DNA of 64,000 bases from Phragmites australis. Taxonomy: Eukaryota > Streptophyta > Magnoliopsida > Poales > Poaceae. Position numbers and translations under genes: made by a program. Below are positions 45,112 to 57,529 of this stretch, piece by piece. The notes below the pieces were generated by a model. It saw only the letters and a list, made by a program, of their open reading frames with translations, searched no databases and was not told where the DNA came from. The stretch covers positions 15,598,001 through 15,662,000 of the forward strand of contig NC_084941.1 in NCBI RefSeq assembly GCF_958298935.1, given 5' to 3'. The first letter of the stretch is position 1. Every line of letters starts with the position of its first letter.

Positions 45112-48100
45112 TGTCACACCCAGTTTTAAGACCAAAACCAGATGTAAACTATATGTATGCCAGGATCAGTTATTCATACATATAGCGACTTCATTAGTGT
45201 AACAGACACAGTGTTTCTTATTACAACGCTAAATTATTACAAAATGACCACACATGGGTCTAAAGAAAAGAACACCACAGCGGAAAAAAAAAGAATGGCG
45301 CAGCTCCAAGCCAACAGGCAGCCGACCGAGAGTTCCACAAGCCTAGAACTCGGCATCATCCTCGGGGAAGTCATCCTCAGGAAATTCTTCAAAGGTTTCA
45401 CCTTCTGAAACAACAAGCGTGAGTATTTCCAATACTCAACAAGTGGGGGAAAATATTTAATTTGATATGGTGGCTTGAAACAAGGCTTCCTATTCTCTAG
45501 GGTTTCATTTGCATAAAAGCCGATTTTTAGCCCTGAACTATGGTAAACAAATTTTTATTTTAACCGGGAAAAGATGTACCAAAGATTTTCTTTAACCTCT
45601 GGGAATTCAACCCAATTTCCAAAGATCTTCTTTAACCTCCGGGAATTCAACCCAATTCCCAAACCAAGAGAAACACCCACCCGACTAATCATGTGAGGGT
45701 CCATGCTGCTCATAACCATGAGCACGGTTGAATATTCAGTTTGACACTCTGCAGAGTTTGCACACTTTACCCACGAGTCGTGATCTTCTCTGTTGCCGGC
45801 ACCTGAAGGTACCTTACACACTTCCGGGGTGTGCGCCAAGAGATCACTACGAGGCTTTTCCAAAGAGTCTCCTAGTTACGCACTTGCCCACTGAGGTTTC
45901 ACCGCCGTACATAAGTGGAGTAACCCTCCACCCCAGAAGCCCCCTCTTGTGCCGGGTAGAATCGGGAAGTAACCCTTCCTTATCTACACATCCGATTGGC
46001 TCATACAACACTGGGAGAACATCTAGTTACTAGGCCAAGCCGTACCATATTGGTCTCGTGGTTGCTCTATTTGCTATGGATGTTCGCTCCACGAACCGAT
46101 CCTTAAAATGGTATGGGCAAGACATCCAATAACCCCATAATGGTATACTACTAAACAACCAATCATGCTGGGAAAAGTAGCCCTTTCTTGCCCAAAACCC
46201 CAATTATCTTTGTTGTTAACTCCCTTAACAACATTAGTTTCCATGATATTCTTCCTATATCAATTTTTAGTTCATAACTCAAGATTCATCACCTACACGC
46301 TACATGTTCATCTAAAGCATGGCTAAGCATAAACATGATGATCTTGTATGGATAAAGCATCTATATCTAACACTAGTATTTGCTATACTACCCATTTTTG
46401 TAAAACAGCATGCATATTTTGACAAAGACTAGCTTTATGTAAAAACTGGGTTTGCAACATGGTCAAGACACTTGCCTTCGTCGAAGTGTTGCACAGTTCC
46501 TTCAAAATCTTCCTCTTGAAAGTTGCCGAACTCCTGGACTGAACCGTCTACACGAGCACACAATCTAACATAAGAAACATACACCAAACATTCCTAAAAC
46601 TAGATGAAAACCCTATAAACAGATTCTACGCGACGCTACGATCGTTTGAGCGTGAAAATCGCCTAAATCGGAGCTACGAACAAAACGTTATGATTATTTG
46701 AAGTTCCATGGGTGTTTCTGCAAAATTTCCTTATTATCAGAGAAAATCCGAATTGTTTTTATACTGGAAATTGGATTTATGATGTCATAAACAATATTGG
46801 TTTATTCTTGTATTAGAAAGGAAATGGAATAGGTTCATGAGCCCATGGACCAGGGCCGGTTGGCCGGTCCATGAGTCCACGGTGGACCGAAGTTCAAATA
46901 ACAAAGAGGTTTTAATCCTGGCCGTAGAAGGGAGATCGACGGCCGAGGTTGTTCTGGGTTCGGTACAGAGGCGCGAATGGCGGCGGGGTAGCCAGCGGGT
47001 GGCCGGAGTTGGCCGGATCAGGGTTCCAGCGACCAGGCTGCCCCGACGAGCGGCGGAAGGGAGAGAGGGGAGCCCGGTGAACTCACCTCGAGCTAAAGGG
47101 TGGCCGGAGGGGCGTCGGGGTGACCGAGCGACGACGAGGGTGGCGGCAACGGTCGGTGCGGCAGCGGGGATGGCTCTCCGGTGGCTAAACGGCGATGACG
47201 ACCCACGGGATCGGCTCAAGAGGCACCTGCGGGTCCAAAGGAGCGGTTAGCTCGGCTGGAGACAGTGCGTACGCGAAGAACAACGGCGGCGGCGCATCTC
47301 ACCGGAGCCGAAGAAGAAAAGGGCGGCGACGGCGCTCTGAGCGGAAAAGCGAGGCGTGAGCGAGTGTGTGGTGTGTGGAATCTTGCCGGGAAGGTAGAGG
47401 GTGGCTTAATTAGGGTAGATGGTGGCCGGAGTGGCCGGAATTTGAAGGGGAAAGGAGCGGCGGTCATGGCCTTGATGGCCGGCGGTTTCTACTCTGAGTG
47501 GAGCACTAAAACGGTTTTAAATGGAGGGGAAAGGAAGGGGGAGGGGAACGTGCACGCGGCGGAGGTGATTCGGGGTGGGGAGATGAACGGGGAGGCCGTA
47601 AATGAAATCAGCGGTGGCGGCATTTAAGCAGGGAGGCGGGCAGACGGAGGAAGAAGAAGGAGAGCCGTCGGCTTCGAGGCTCAGCGCGCGGCTTCGGCTC
47701 GGGCTCAGCGGGTCCACACGGCAGCGAGAGCAGGGCACCGGCTCAGGATTCCAGCAGGCTGGCTCAGCCTGTGGGCCGACACGGGGAAAGGGAGGTTGAC
47801 GGCCCACACGGGAGGGAAAGGAAAAGGGGTTTGGGCTGAGGGAGAAGGGGGATTTCGGCCCGAGAGTATTTTCTAAATTTTCAAAACTTTTTCCATTAGA
47901 ATTTCCATCAAATTTCAAAAGAGGTTTTAAAGCGGCGAATTCTAGCAAAATTTTGCAAACTTTTTCCACCCAATAAAACCTTATTGCATCTACAACGGCA
48001 TGAATGCACTCAAACAATTATCCTAGGCCAAGTTAATTTTAGAAATTAGTTTCCTATTGAGCAAAGTTGCAACACCTGAGTTAATTTCTAGGAAAATTTT

Positions 48101-48136
48101 TAAATTATTGCAAAAATTTGAATTTTGGGTGTTACA
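45112..48136 (-). mobile_element. Solo long LTR (3025 bp), reversed, target duplication ATCGA
   Basis: The plus strand starts TGTCACACCCAG and ends TTGGGTGTTACA; on the minus strand it starts TGTAACACCC like the LTR at 58131. ATCGA flanks both sides (45107-45111 and 48137-48141). Removing it leaves a short Ulp1 intron (donor at 48183, acceptor at 45072) whose exons join in frame as LPYNY-D-FHWIL. It is related to, but a different family from, the 4-kb LTRs, sharing termini and the order of embedded exons. Confidence 0.92.
45343..47219 (-). other. Spliced acidic reading frame inside the 3-kb solo LTR
   Basis: Three exons agree in phase. The first is open from at least 47219 to 47087 (SRSRGSSSPFSHRRAIPAAA start, GHPLAR end) with donor GAG then GTGAGT. 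The second is 46547-46476 (GSVQEFGNFQEEDFEGTVQH) after GTGTAG. The last is 45404-45343 (EGETFEEFPEDDFPEDDAEF) after TTGTTTCAG, with stop. The second donor is GCAAGT, a GC-AG type. No ATG was found for the first exon; a CCCGCAG acceptor just upstream (about 47227) suggests one more 5' exon. The layout matches that in the 4-kb LTRs. Confidence 0.5.
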
Positions 48137-48141
48137 ATCGA

Positions 48142-48362
48142 GTTGCCCATAAAATGAGGACGCCCTGGCATGCAAACACGTACTCATAATTGTAGGGTAA
48201 GAGTATGAATTTCTTGTATTGGTGATGAAGAAGACACTTCGATAAGTAGTCCTCGGTGAAGTCTGGATTCTCCCTTATAAGTTTCTAGTTCATAAATCTA
48301 GGATAGATGAATCCTACTTGCTTATCTAAGTCTTGTTCGCATGCTTGGATCTCCATTCTACG
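48142..48362 (-). pseudogene. Ulp1-like exon of CACTA-3 before the solo LTR
   Basis: Reads QACEQDLDKQVGFIHPRFMN, a TAG, then DFTEDYLSKCLLHHQYKKFI and LLPYNY, ending at a GT donor at 48183. The order and motifs match the segment before the catalytic His in grass Ulp1-like transposon proteins. Confidence 0.7.
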
Positions 48363-48695
48363 AAAGAGAGAAGTTAGCTATACAATTTCAAGGTACAAGA
48401 TCATATAACTTGAATTATATGCATAAGTCGGATACAGAGTCCACACTCTGACTATAGCCACGTCGAGGGCATCTTCCTTATGTAGTTGATACAAATCCTT
48501 GAAATACACCTAGAAGGAGCCATCCCCGTTGAGGAAATAATCATATGTATATCTTACGGGGAACGCCTAAAAACCCTGTCTAGAATGCTCCAAGTACCAC
48601 TGATGTAATCAATGTATTTGAGTTGTAAGGTTTCTTTCTATATCTGATTTGATCAAAAGTTTGGTCAACTCAAATGGCCATGTAACATCCAACTT

Positions 48696-49665
48696 TTAGA
48701 TATCCGCTCCCACATTAAGCCGTGCTAGTTCCTCTGTTGTTATTCTTGATTCAGCCAGGAAGTTCTCAATGCTTGGAGCATCCTTGATGATTGGGCCTGA
48801 TTTGCTCTTGGCCTGCTTCTTGTTGATGCGTTCATAGTCAGTCAGCGGCTTTATTGAATCCGCCCCCATCTGTTTAACTTTGGCCATTTTCGTGAAAAAA
48901 ATCACGGCATCTTCAGGTACAACACGCTTCGGTGGAGGTGGTGGAGGATGGAAATGAGTCGTGACACTGGCATCCATAATATTTTTGGTTTCCTCAGGAG
49001 TGAGTGAATAGTCATCCTTGGGTTCCACCAACTTTTTAGATGCCACTGACTTCGTAGATGATGTCGTCTGCTTGAATGCTGCGGAACCTGATCGCGTTTT
49101 CCAAGCTAATGGCTGGGTTCTTGATGGTGTTGGCTTCTTGAGCGGTGGACTTTTTTGAGGCGATGGCTGAGGAGGTGTACTTCTTCTAGGAGTGGGTGCA
49201 AAGAGGGAGATCTAAGAGGCGATAATGGCCCGAGGTGTACTGGAGAGTAGAGGTTCTCGAGAGCTGTCCCTGGTGGAAACACTATGTACGCCTTCTCCCA
49301 CGCGATGAATGTGTGCTCGTTCTCTCCTATAGTGTTCGCCCTCTCCTCTGTGTGGTAGTCCACATCAACATGGTAGTACTGGTCAACTGCCTCGTCTACT
49401 TCGCTGATAGCGTAGCCCTCCGATATCGAACGTCCGTGTAATTGTTCATGGGAGCCACATGGATAAGCCATGCCAGAAGCCACCTTAATGGTAATGTTCC
49501 TAGCATCAATGTGTAGTTCATATGGTGTCCGTGCTGTGATGAGGTCCACAAGATAAGTGATGGAGTCAGCTCCCGGAACTCCTGTAGATGCACAGCTACT
49601 CCAACAACCACTGGGGTTGGAGGCGTACCATTAGGAGATGCTGTCGGCCGTTCCTGTTCGCTCAC
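48696..49665 (-). pseudogene. DUF8039-like and linker region of the CACTA-3 second gene
   Basis: From about 49665 the frame gives TPPTPVVVGVAVHLQEFREL, then after a frameshift near 49550 LITARTPYELHIDARNITIK and EVDEAVDQYYHVDVDYHTEE. A Pro-rich linker and a frame with SLTPEETKNIMDA follow, then a His/Pro run (FHPPPPPPKRVV), and it ends at GADI. The region links the Transposase_24 part to the Ulp1 part. Confidence 0.6.
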
Positions 49666-49689
49666 AATGGCACCCTATTGACGCATGAG

Positions 49690-50680
49690 GGCTTGGGACA
49701 CTGCTTGTGCTATTTTTTCTTCTGTTGTTTCCTCTCCTTTTTTTAGCGCTTGTTCAAGCATTTCCATCATCCTAGATTTTTCGCCTCTCATTCTGCATCT
49801 CACTCTGCTTAGGATCTCTTTCGACTCTTGTAACTATCGACATCGCCTGGGAATCCATATTTCCAACCCATCACTCCAATGACTCATGTGCGACCACCGT
49901 GCTCCTTATTTCCCAGGGCCAAGGTGAGCTCATCCCTATCCCTATATGCCTTGAATGATCCTTGTGAAGACTGCTTGTGGGCTTCCGCAAGCTTTTTTGC
50001 AAGATCTTGCGTCGCTTCCAGGTCTTTGGAGGTCGTAAAGGATAAACTTCCATCAGACGAGTGAGAAGCACCCCTCCCAAGAAGGAAGTGTGTCGATCGT
50101 TCGCTCCAGCCCTCCGTCTCAGGCGTGACACCTCTCTCTCATAGTTCATCTAGCTGTTGTTGCCACTGCCTTTCTTTCCTCACGTACTCATGACTGCTGA
50201 CTTTGTGGGGGTACAGGTTCTTCTTCGAGTTTGCTTTGTTCACCTCACTCAATCTCTGTGCTTCTTCCGATAACTTGTACTCCGTAAAGGCTTTCCAATG
50301 ATCTTCCAATTGCAGCCATTTGCGAAAATCTAGTGTCATACCTTTCTACAAATACATTATGTTCAGTGTCCCCTTCTAGTTCTTAAATGAAAGGCCCATG
50401 ATCATTAGCGTCTTACGCTTAACTACTTCCATATATGTCTCTTCAGGGAAGTCAAACTTCTCTAATATCTTGGGCCATAAGATGTCGTTCTTGATCGAGT
50501 TAGGAACCATGTGTGGATCACCTCATTCACCAGTCCACAATCTGTAGCTGATGGGCACGTGACCCTTAACAGCAATCCCACAGACTGACTTGTATGGCCC
50601 TAGAACTCTCTCTGGTACAGTTAGCTCCCCTACTGGTGTGATCTCCGTGATCACAAATCGTCCTGTAGGCATCTTCGAGG
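49690..50680 (-). pseudogene. Transposase_24 part of the CACTA-3 second gene
   Basis: From the ATG near 50672 it reads MPTGRFVITEITPVGELTVP, then RVLGPYKSVCGIAVKGHVPI, LRMI-type transposase segments, DFRKWLQLEDHWKAFTEYKL, LALGNKEHGGRT and MMEMLEQALKK. Stops lie after YRLWTGE, in the KN(W)KG motif, and after QLDEL (TGA). The last stop is at the same codon in CACTA-1 (7565-7567). The DNA is closely similar to 7140-8100. Confidence 0.8.
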
Positions 50681-51000
50681 GACCTCAGACAAGATGCCAT
50701 TTCTGGGATTGCTCATTGTTGTGACCCTCCGAAGCATCAAGTATCTGTGCATAAGCGAAAAAACTATTGGGAACCTATACAATAATATGTAGAATAGATG
50801 CATTCATCTACTTATGAATTACCTCATTGCCTCCACATGCGTCTGTTTGGTCCAGGTTGAGGTAGTGGCTCGGGCTACCTTCTTCAATGTTTGACGACGG
50901 CACTACATCTCCTTCTAGCACCTGGACTGGATTGGCGGTTGGTTATGCCATCACTTCCTAGGAATCCTGCATACGATGACGACGAGCGATTGAGTATTCT

Positions 51001-52640
51001 AATCCACTAAACATGTATAGGACACTTCCCAACATCCCAATAGCATGGCTAAGAAATTCTACCCAAGAGACTCATATCAACTACCACTTAGGCTTCAAGG
51101 AATGTAAAGGAAGAACTAGGTAAACCCTAACATATGTGACAACCCATCAAGTTGACAGACATTGCATGCAATTTTGTAAAACAAAACATTTAAAACATAG
51201 GTTCAAGATGATCATGGACACTTTCCTTTTAACAATACTGCTCAGTGTTGTCAAAATCTTGGTCTGGAAATCCCTCGAACAGATTTGAAACATTATCGAC
51301 TAATTGTGAATTCTATTGACAAACAAAAACATCATCGAATAAACACCAAATAAACTCCAAATTGCAAATAAAAGGAGAAGAATGATAGACTGGGATCTTT
51401 GATTGTGTTGGACATGGAGAACAAAATTGATTGGACTCCTCTCGAAGGAAGATGAAAGAACTAGGGTTTAGGTTTCACATGAAATGATAAGAAAGGATTC
51501 ACATGAAATGATAGAAACGATTGATTGAATCATTAACATGTGTGACCTACAAATCAATACATTATTTTAAATTAAACTCATGTTTGTAACACAATGACAT
51601 GTAGATTTTATCAGGACCTATATGTCATTCTGACAACCATAAATTTACTAATTAAAATAGTATCTTCATGTTGTAGGGATCTATATGTTAATGAGGGAAA
51701 ACTACTACAAATATATGTTAATTGATACTTGAAACTGGCATGGTTGGATAGATCATGATTTTAGAAAAATTTGAGTACAAGAATCACTCAAATCGAAGTT
51801 AAAACAAAAAAGTTATAACTAAAACAAATTTTAAGGTTTAATATGAAAAAGAAAAGGAATAAATTTAAATAAAACATAAAGTTTGGGGACCCTTTTGTAA
51901 AAACAGAGAGACCTATTTGAAATTATGGAAAAGTTTAGGGAATGATTTGTAAAAAGGATAGGGTCTTTTGGTGAAAATAGGAAAGCTCAAGGTCCTATTT
52001 GCAAAATTGCCAATTGGAATTCCTTGAATTATTTTTTTTACTAGAAATTGAGAATTATTGGCTAGACATGATGACTGGGCAAAAAAGCTAATGTGGTTTT
52101 ACACGTGGGTTGACACATCATCAAGGATGCTGACATAGAAGGATGAGGTGGCAAGGTTGGATGGCTAGGATTATGTGGACACATGGCATCATCTAATTGG
52201 CAAGTGAAAGGTTATTTTTGGATCTAACCTCAGGCATTAGTGGTGGATCCGACGGCTAAGAGGAGATGGCGAACGGCCAGGCAGTCGACGGTGAAGACGA
52301 ACGATAGAGTGGCTTGGCTACGGTGACGCACATGCTGGAGTTGAGCGAAAAACTCATCGCTGGCTTTGGATATCACCGACGAGCGGTGGAAAGGCAAGAG
52401 AGGGAGTCAGCGAATCTATTTGAAGGCTCACCTTGAGCGGAGCGGTACCAGAAGGTGGTCGGCAACGAAAGGGGTGGCGAAGCAGCTTGGGAGCTTGACA
52501 GGGAGAGGTCTTCGGTGGTTGGGAAGCGAAGACAGTAGCGGCAGCAGCTTTGGTGGTCAATGGTGGAGCTATTGGGAAGCTCGGATCGGCGGCGGCAGCA
52601 ATGGTAGCGACGGAGCTTCGGAACAATGATGGTTCACAAA
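51001..52640 (-). repeat. Fragment of a related long LTR, reversed
   Basis: 51130-51300 is the reverse complement of the part of the 4-kb LTR around 20750-20950, including the middle exon (LFEGFPDQDFDNTEQYC then a stop; the GC donor is changed to GAAAGT). Further right (51400-52250) is A/T-rich, and 52354-52647 is a G/C-rich exon-like segment. Neither LTR terminus is present. Confidence 0.55.
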
Positions 52641-53279
52641 CCAGCACATGTATTGATTGATGATCATGTTTAATGGATCATAGATATGGAGATATCAAAT
52701 CAATAATGTGCGCACATGTTAGCGAACATGGTGTTGGACAGACCCACCTCTAGACACTGCTGGGATAGTTATATGAAGTGCCATTAGTTGTGGTCTCGAA
52801 TGGTGTACCTGCAGAACCTTTGACCTAAGATCATCATTGATTCCAGAATGTGTAGTAACACACTTAGGGGCTTCCAAACGTAACTCCGTAACTGGGTAGT
52901 TATAAAGGTTGCTTTCAGGTATGTTATGAAACATGTTGTGGGATGTGAGTGATCAAGATGGAATTTGCCCCTCCTATATAACGAGAGAGATATCTTTGCA
53001 CCCCTTGAGGTAGTTAGATTGAGAAAGTGCATGGCCATGCCAATATGATCAAATAGTTAATCATGATGAATCCACTACTTGATCGAGTGAATGGTCGAGC
53101 TATCACAAAGGTGGCATGAATCTCACCTTGAGCTTGACTAGTATTGTGTATGTAAAGGGATTGGTGCATGAGTATGATGCACGTTTGCCCGATCTTCTGA
53201 AAGGTAATATGATAAGTCGATTGGTGGAGCTTCGACGTTGATGATCCAAAGGCTCCGAGCAGAATAGATCGAAAACCCT
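52641..53279. other. Spacer without a recognised gene
   Basis: Minus-strand frames of 61-84 codons show no domain; no repeats within the window. Confidence 0.4.
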
Positions 53280-53899
53280 CGCAACCACTACACCACTACT
53301 CCGTGATTATCAACCGTGCCAAGACACAGTTGACCTCACCAAAAAGGCTTTTCTTGCAAGCAAATCGAGAACACAAGAAAGAATAGGTAGATTCAATCTA
53401 AATATTGTTAATTACCAATGAAGTACTCGAGTTGGGGTTCAACAAACTGATAAATGGCGAAACTGTATAAAACAGAATAATCTAAGCTAAACCCGACCCT
53501 AAACTATGACGACTACTGTGTATATATAGGAGGGATGTGAGGAGGTCGACCTAGGGTTGTGCAGCTGCAGAAAGAGATGTACACAACCTAGACTCCGACC
53601 CCGACACGATTACAAGACCCAACAGGGACCGATACGATGGTGCAACACCTTATTCCTTTGACTCTGACTAAACTTAAAGGAATATTTGGTCAAGATTAAT
53701 TCCATTGGAAAGGTCTAGTCGTAAGCTTTCCAGAATGTCCAAGGTTGCCTAAAACGGACTTCGTATGAGAGAGTTATGCACGTTTTACTGATATGTTGTC
53801 TTGAGACTCGACCACGACCACGACTTCGACCATGACTAGAGCTCAGCCTCGAGTCCTAGTAGATATGGCTTCAAGGGTTGACGTCCGGGTAAGGTTGCA
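53280..53899 (-). repeat. Candidate 3' LTR of the Ty3/gypsy element
   Basis: On the minus strand a purine-rich tract (ATGTGGGAGAAG, 53901-53915) is followed by TGCAACC, a fit to PPT plus LTR start. A TATATATAC motif lies at about 53520-53530. The left limit (CGCAACC at 53280) is chosen from a short inverted match and is weak; the other LTR is outside the window. Confidence 0.35.
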
Positions 53900-53990
53900 G
53901 TGCTTCTCCCACATTCCTAAGAAATAAAACATCACAAGAATTTAGTAGGAATCCATCCAAGGAAGCATGAATAGCGAGAAACGAGTTCAC

Positions 53991-55257
53991 CTAGTGGTCT
54001 AATTGTCGTGCACGTGCTCTTGTAATTGGACATTGTATGATTTGAGGATTATTGATGATATTGATCATATCCGAAGGAGCCATGAGATCATCATCCCCCC
54101 CCCCCTCTAGAATTGAAGTCATTCTCCACTCAAGCTCATTTTCTTCTCCCAAATATGGCTTCAAATGTGAAATGTTAAACGTGGGACTAACCCTAACATC
54201 TGCAGGTAGGTCCAATTTGCATGCGTTGTCATTTATTTTCTCAATTATCATAAATGGTCCATCAGCTCTAGACATCAACTTTGACTTTCTTAGTTCTAGA
54301 AACCTATCATTCCTCAAATGCAACCAAACTAAATCACCCGGTTCAAATTTTATTTCCTTCCTACCTTTACTTCCAGCAATCCTATACTTTTCAGTCATGC
54401 TCTTGATATTCTTTTTAGTTGTTTCATGCAACTTAAGAATAAATTCAGCACATTTCTTAGCATCTAAATTAAGTCTTTTAAAAGTAAGAAAATGTAGTAA
54501 ATCAATAGGAGCATGGGGATTAAATCCATACACTACTTGAAACGAACTTACCTTGGTGGTGGAGTGTACCAACCTGTTGTAAGCAAATCCAATAAGTGGT
54601 AAACACTCTTCTCACATCCTCAAATTCTTCTTTAGAACTACCGTAAGATGGTTAATAATATGCAGTTGACGACCTCTATTCGACCATCAGTTTGGGGATG
54701 ACATGTAGTAAAAAACAGCAGCTTTGCCCCCAATTTATTCCAAAGTGATCTCCAAAAGTGACTTAGAAACTGTGTGTCATGATCTGAGACGATAGTATTA
54801 GACACTCCATGTAGGCAAATGATTTCCCTGAAAAATCAATCAGCTATGTTTGTAGCGTCATCGCTCTTGTGACAAGGTATAAAATGTGCTATTTTAGAGA
54901 ATCGATCCACAACGACAAACATGCTATCCCTCTTCCTCATTATCCTAGGCAGTCCTAAAACAAAATCCATAGAAATATCCTCCCAAGGCGCACTAGGAAC
55001 AGGAAGAGACATGTAAAGACCATGTGGATTTAAGCGAGACTTAGCTTGGTGCAAGTGGTACAATGTAAAACGTAGCGCTCGATGTCACATCTCATCTTTA
55101 GCCAAAACAAGTGGACAGCCAGCACATCTTCAGTCTTCTTTGCTCCAAAATGTGCCATCAATCCTCCTCCATGCCCCTCCTGCAATAACAAAAGACGAAT
55201 GGAGCTAGCTGGAATGCATAGCTTGTTAACACGATAGAGCAATATGTCATTCAGCAC
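53991..55257 (-). pseudogene. Integrase of the Ty3/gypsy element
   Basis: From 55257: an H2-C2 zinc site (EGHGGGLMAHFG...[10 protein letters not shown]), then the core ([11 protein letters not shown] with the first catalytic Asp, [14 protein letters not shown]). A stretch with [15 protein letters not shown] holds the second Asp. The C-terminal part (SSFQVVYGFNPHAPIDLLHF, FEPGDLVWLHLRNDRF) ends SPTFNISHLKPYLGEE and ITRARARQL. Stops and frameshifts occur near 55030, 54836 and 54600. No chromodomain is seen after the SHLKPY segment. Confidence 0.85.
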
Positions 55258-55461
55258 ATATTTATTCCATGTTTTCCCTTCTTTAAATGTTGAAGCACTT
55301 CTTTAAAGTCTAAATAAGCAGCATACAGACTTAATGGTCTCTAAACCAAAAAATCTTATGATCAAGTTGAAATAACACGATATAATGCCTAGAAAGCACA
55401 TCAGCAATCACATTGACTTTCCTTTCTTATGTTTTATGACATATGGAAATGACTCAACAAA

Positions 55462-56526
55462 TTATACCCATTTAGAATATTGTTTATTTAGTTTAGCTTG
55501 GCTTCTAATTTGTTTCAGCGATTCATGATCAGAATGTATAACAAATTCTTTAGGCCATAGATAATTTTGCCAAGTTTCAAGCACACAAACTAAAGTATAC
55601 AATTCTTTATCATAAGTGGAATAATAAGCAGCAGATTTACCTTCTTGAATTAGCACACCTCCAGTTCCAATCCCACTGGCATCATATTCTAGTTCAAAAG
55701 TCTTAACACAATTAGGGAGTTGGAGCAATGGAGCATGGGTGAGCTTCTCTTTCAACAACTTGAAGGCTTGTTCTTGTGCAGGTCCCCATTTGAAAACTAC
55801 TTCTTTCTTTATCAACTCATTTAATGGAGCAGCAATGGTGCTAAAATCCCGCACAAATTGCTGATAGAAACCCGCAAGACCATCAAAGCTTCTCACTTGA
55901 GTAACAGTCTCAGGGGTTGGCCAGCTCTTTATGGCTTCAATTTTTACTTCATCCACTTCTATTCCCTGTGGAGTAACAACATAGCCAAAAAAAACTCGAT
56001 CCATGCAAAAGATGCACTTTTCGAGGTTATCAAACAAACATGCATCTCTCAAAGCGTTAAAAATAGCACGTAAGTGATCAATGTATAGTTCATATGACTT
56101 GCTATAAATCAAGATGCTTTCAAAGTAAACCACCACAAATCTCCCAATGAAAGCACGTAAAACTTTCTTCATCAATCACATGAAAGTACCAGGTGCATTA
56201 GTTAACCCAAAAGGCATTACTAACCACTCATACAAATCAAACTTAGTTTTAAATACAGTCTTCCATTCATCTCCAAGTTTCAACCTAATCTGGTGGTATC
56301 CACTTTGCAAGTCAATTTAGGAAAAATTATAGAACCACTCAACTTATCAAGCATATCATCTAACCTAGGGATAGAGTGATGATACCTTATAGTAATATTA
56401 TTGATGGCTCTACAATCAACACATATACACCAACTACCATCTTTCTTAGGAACCAAAAGAACCGGAACAGCACATGGGCAAAGACTTTCTCATACATACC
56501 CGCAGTCCAAAAAGGTTTTGGACTTA
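55462..56526 (-). pseudogene. Reverse transcriptase and RNase H region
   Basis: From about 56470 motifs read [18 protein letters not shown], then [18 protein letters not shown] and [17 protein letters not shown] follows where Arg is expected. The frame 56175-55462 follows with the catalytic-loop site as [14 protein letters not shown] instead of the usual YFDD; both Asp of the pair are lost. The RNase H part has the first Asp ([17 protein letters not shown]) and ends near [19 protein letters not shown]. Frame breaks lie around 56300-56340. Confidence 0.85.
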
Positions 56527-57105
56527 TCACTGAATTTCCTTAGTCTCTTCCGGGTTGGTCCTATATGCAGCACGGTTTGGCAAAGTTGCTCCTGGAATAA
56601 AATCAATTTGATGTTCAATCCCTCGAATAGGTGGTAATCCTAGGGGTACTTCAGCTGGAAATACATCCACAAACTCCTGCAAAACGTTAGCAACAGCAGG
56701 AGGCAAAGAGCTAGATATATTCTCGAGTGAAACTAAAGCATCTTTGCGTATCAAAGCATAGCATGGCAGCTCATTATTACAAATTTCAGCAAGATCAGAT
56801 TTAGTAGCAAGCATAACACACCCTTTTAGTCTAAGTCCACCGGACTTAGAAGTTGTTATTGCTTTCTCCTTTTTGGGTGGAAAAGCTTTTTCCAGTACTT
56901 GCTGATTTTCAGATTCATTCTCAAACTCTTTTCTCTTATTTTCAACTATCTCTTGTTCACATTTCACAATTTCATCAAGGGTTAAAGGTAGAAAAGTTAT
57001 TTTCTTTCCTTTATGCATAAGGGTGTACTTATTACTTCTACCATGATATGTTGCATCAGTGTCAAACACCCATGATCGTCCTAACAAAAGTGAACATGCT
57101 TGCAT
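56527..57105 (-). pseudogene. Pol segment between protease and reverse transcriptase
   Basis: A 192-codon open frame with SWVFDTDATYHGRSNKYTLM, a Lys/Glu-rich linker, and the start of the reverse transcriptase region (FPAEVPLGLPPIRGIEHQID, PGATLPNRAAYRTNPEE). Confidence 0.75.
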
Positions 57106-57130
57106 GGGTACTACACCGAAATCAACACAA

Positions 57131-57436
57131 TCACGGTATGGTATGCACCCTACCTGTTTGCATTACCTTTACCTTACCACTGTTGTTGAACCATTGAATA
57201 TGATAAGGGTGAGGATGGTTTCTAATCAGCAAGGCAAGCTTCTTGATCATATCTGAACTTACCAAATTGTTGCAGCTTCCTCCATCAATAATGACTTGAA
57301 CACGATAATCCTTGATTATGAGGAACATCTGAAACAAATTGTGACGTCGTAACTGTTCCACTTGCTCCATTTGAGTGCTTAACACTCGCTGCACAATGAG
57401 GGTCCGATAATCCTCTGTGGCAGTGGCATCGAACAC
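57131..57436 (-). pseudogene. Aspartic protease of the Ty3/gypsy element
   Basis: The frame includes VQVIIDGGSCNNLVSSDMI, where DGGS stands for the D-(T/S)-G active site, followed by a helix and strand region usual in retropepsins. A frameshift joins it to the next part near 57130. Confidence 0.75.
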
Positions 57437-57529
57437 TTCCTCATGGTCGATATCCGACTCATGACCATCGTCATCACCTACATGGTTAGTTGCAAAAGCA
57501 TAATGTTCCTCAACATCAGTAGCACTTAC

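Larger units (their letters stand above)
43407..51000 (-). mobile_element. CACTA-3, 3' half of an element related to CACTA-1
   Basis: The left end is CACTACTACAGAAATCCCC at 43407, followed by ATCACTGCCGGCTC-type subterminal motifs in both orientations (43420-43665), the same motif as in CACTA-1. It then has Ulp1, DUF8039-like and Transposase_24 coding remnants on the minus strand. Similarity to CACTA-1 (7140-8410) ends abruptly at about 51000, so the tnp2 half and right end are missing. A solo LTR lies within it. Confidence 0.8.

Noticed and set aside
46785..47627. Host genes on both strands in the G/C-rich part of the solo LTR
   Set aside because: The segment lies inside an LTR with target duplication; only the embedded spliced frame has support.
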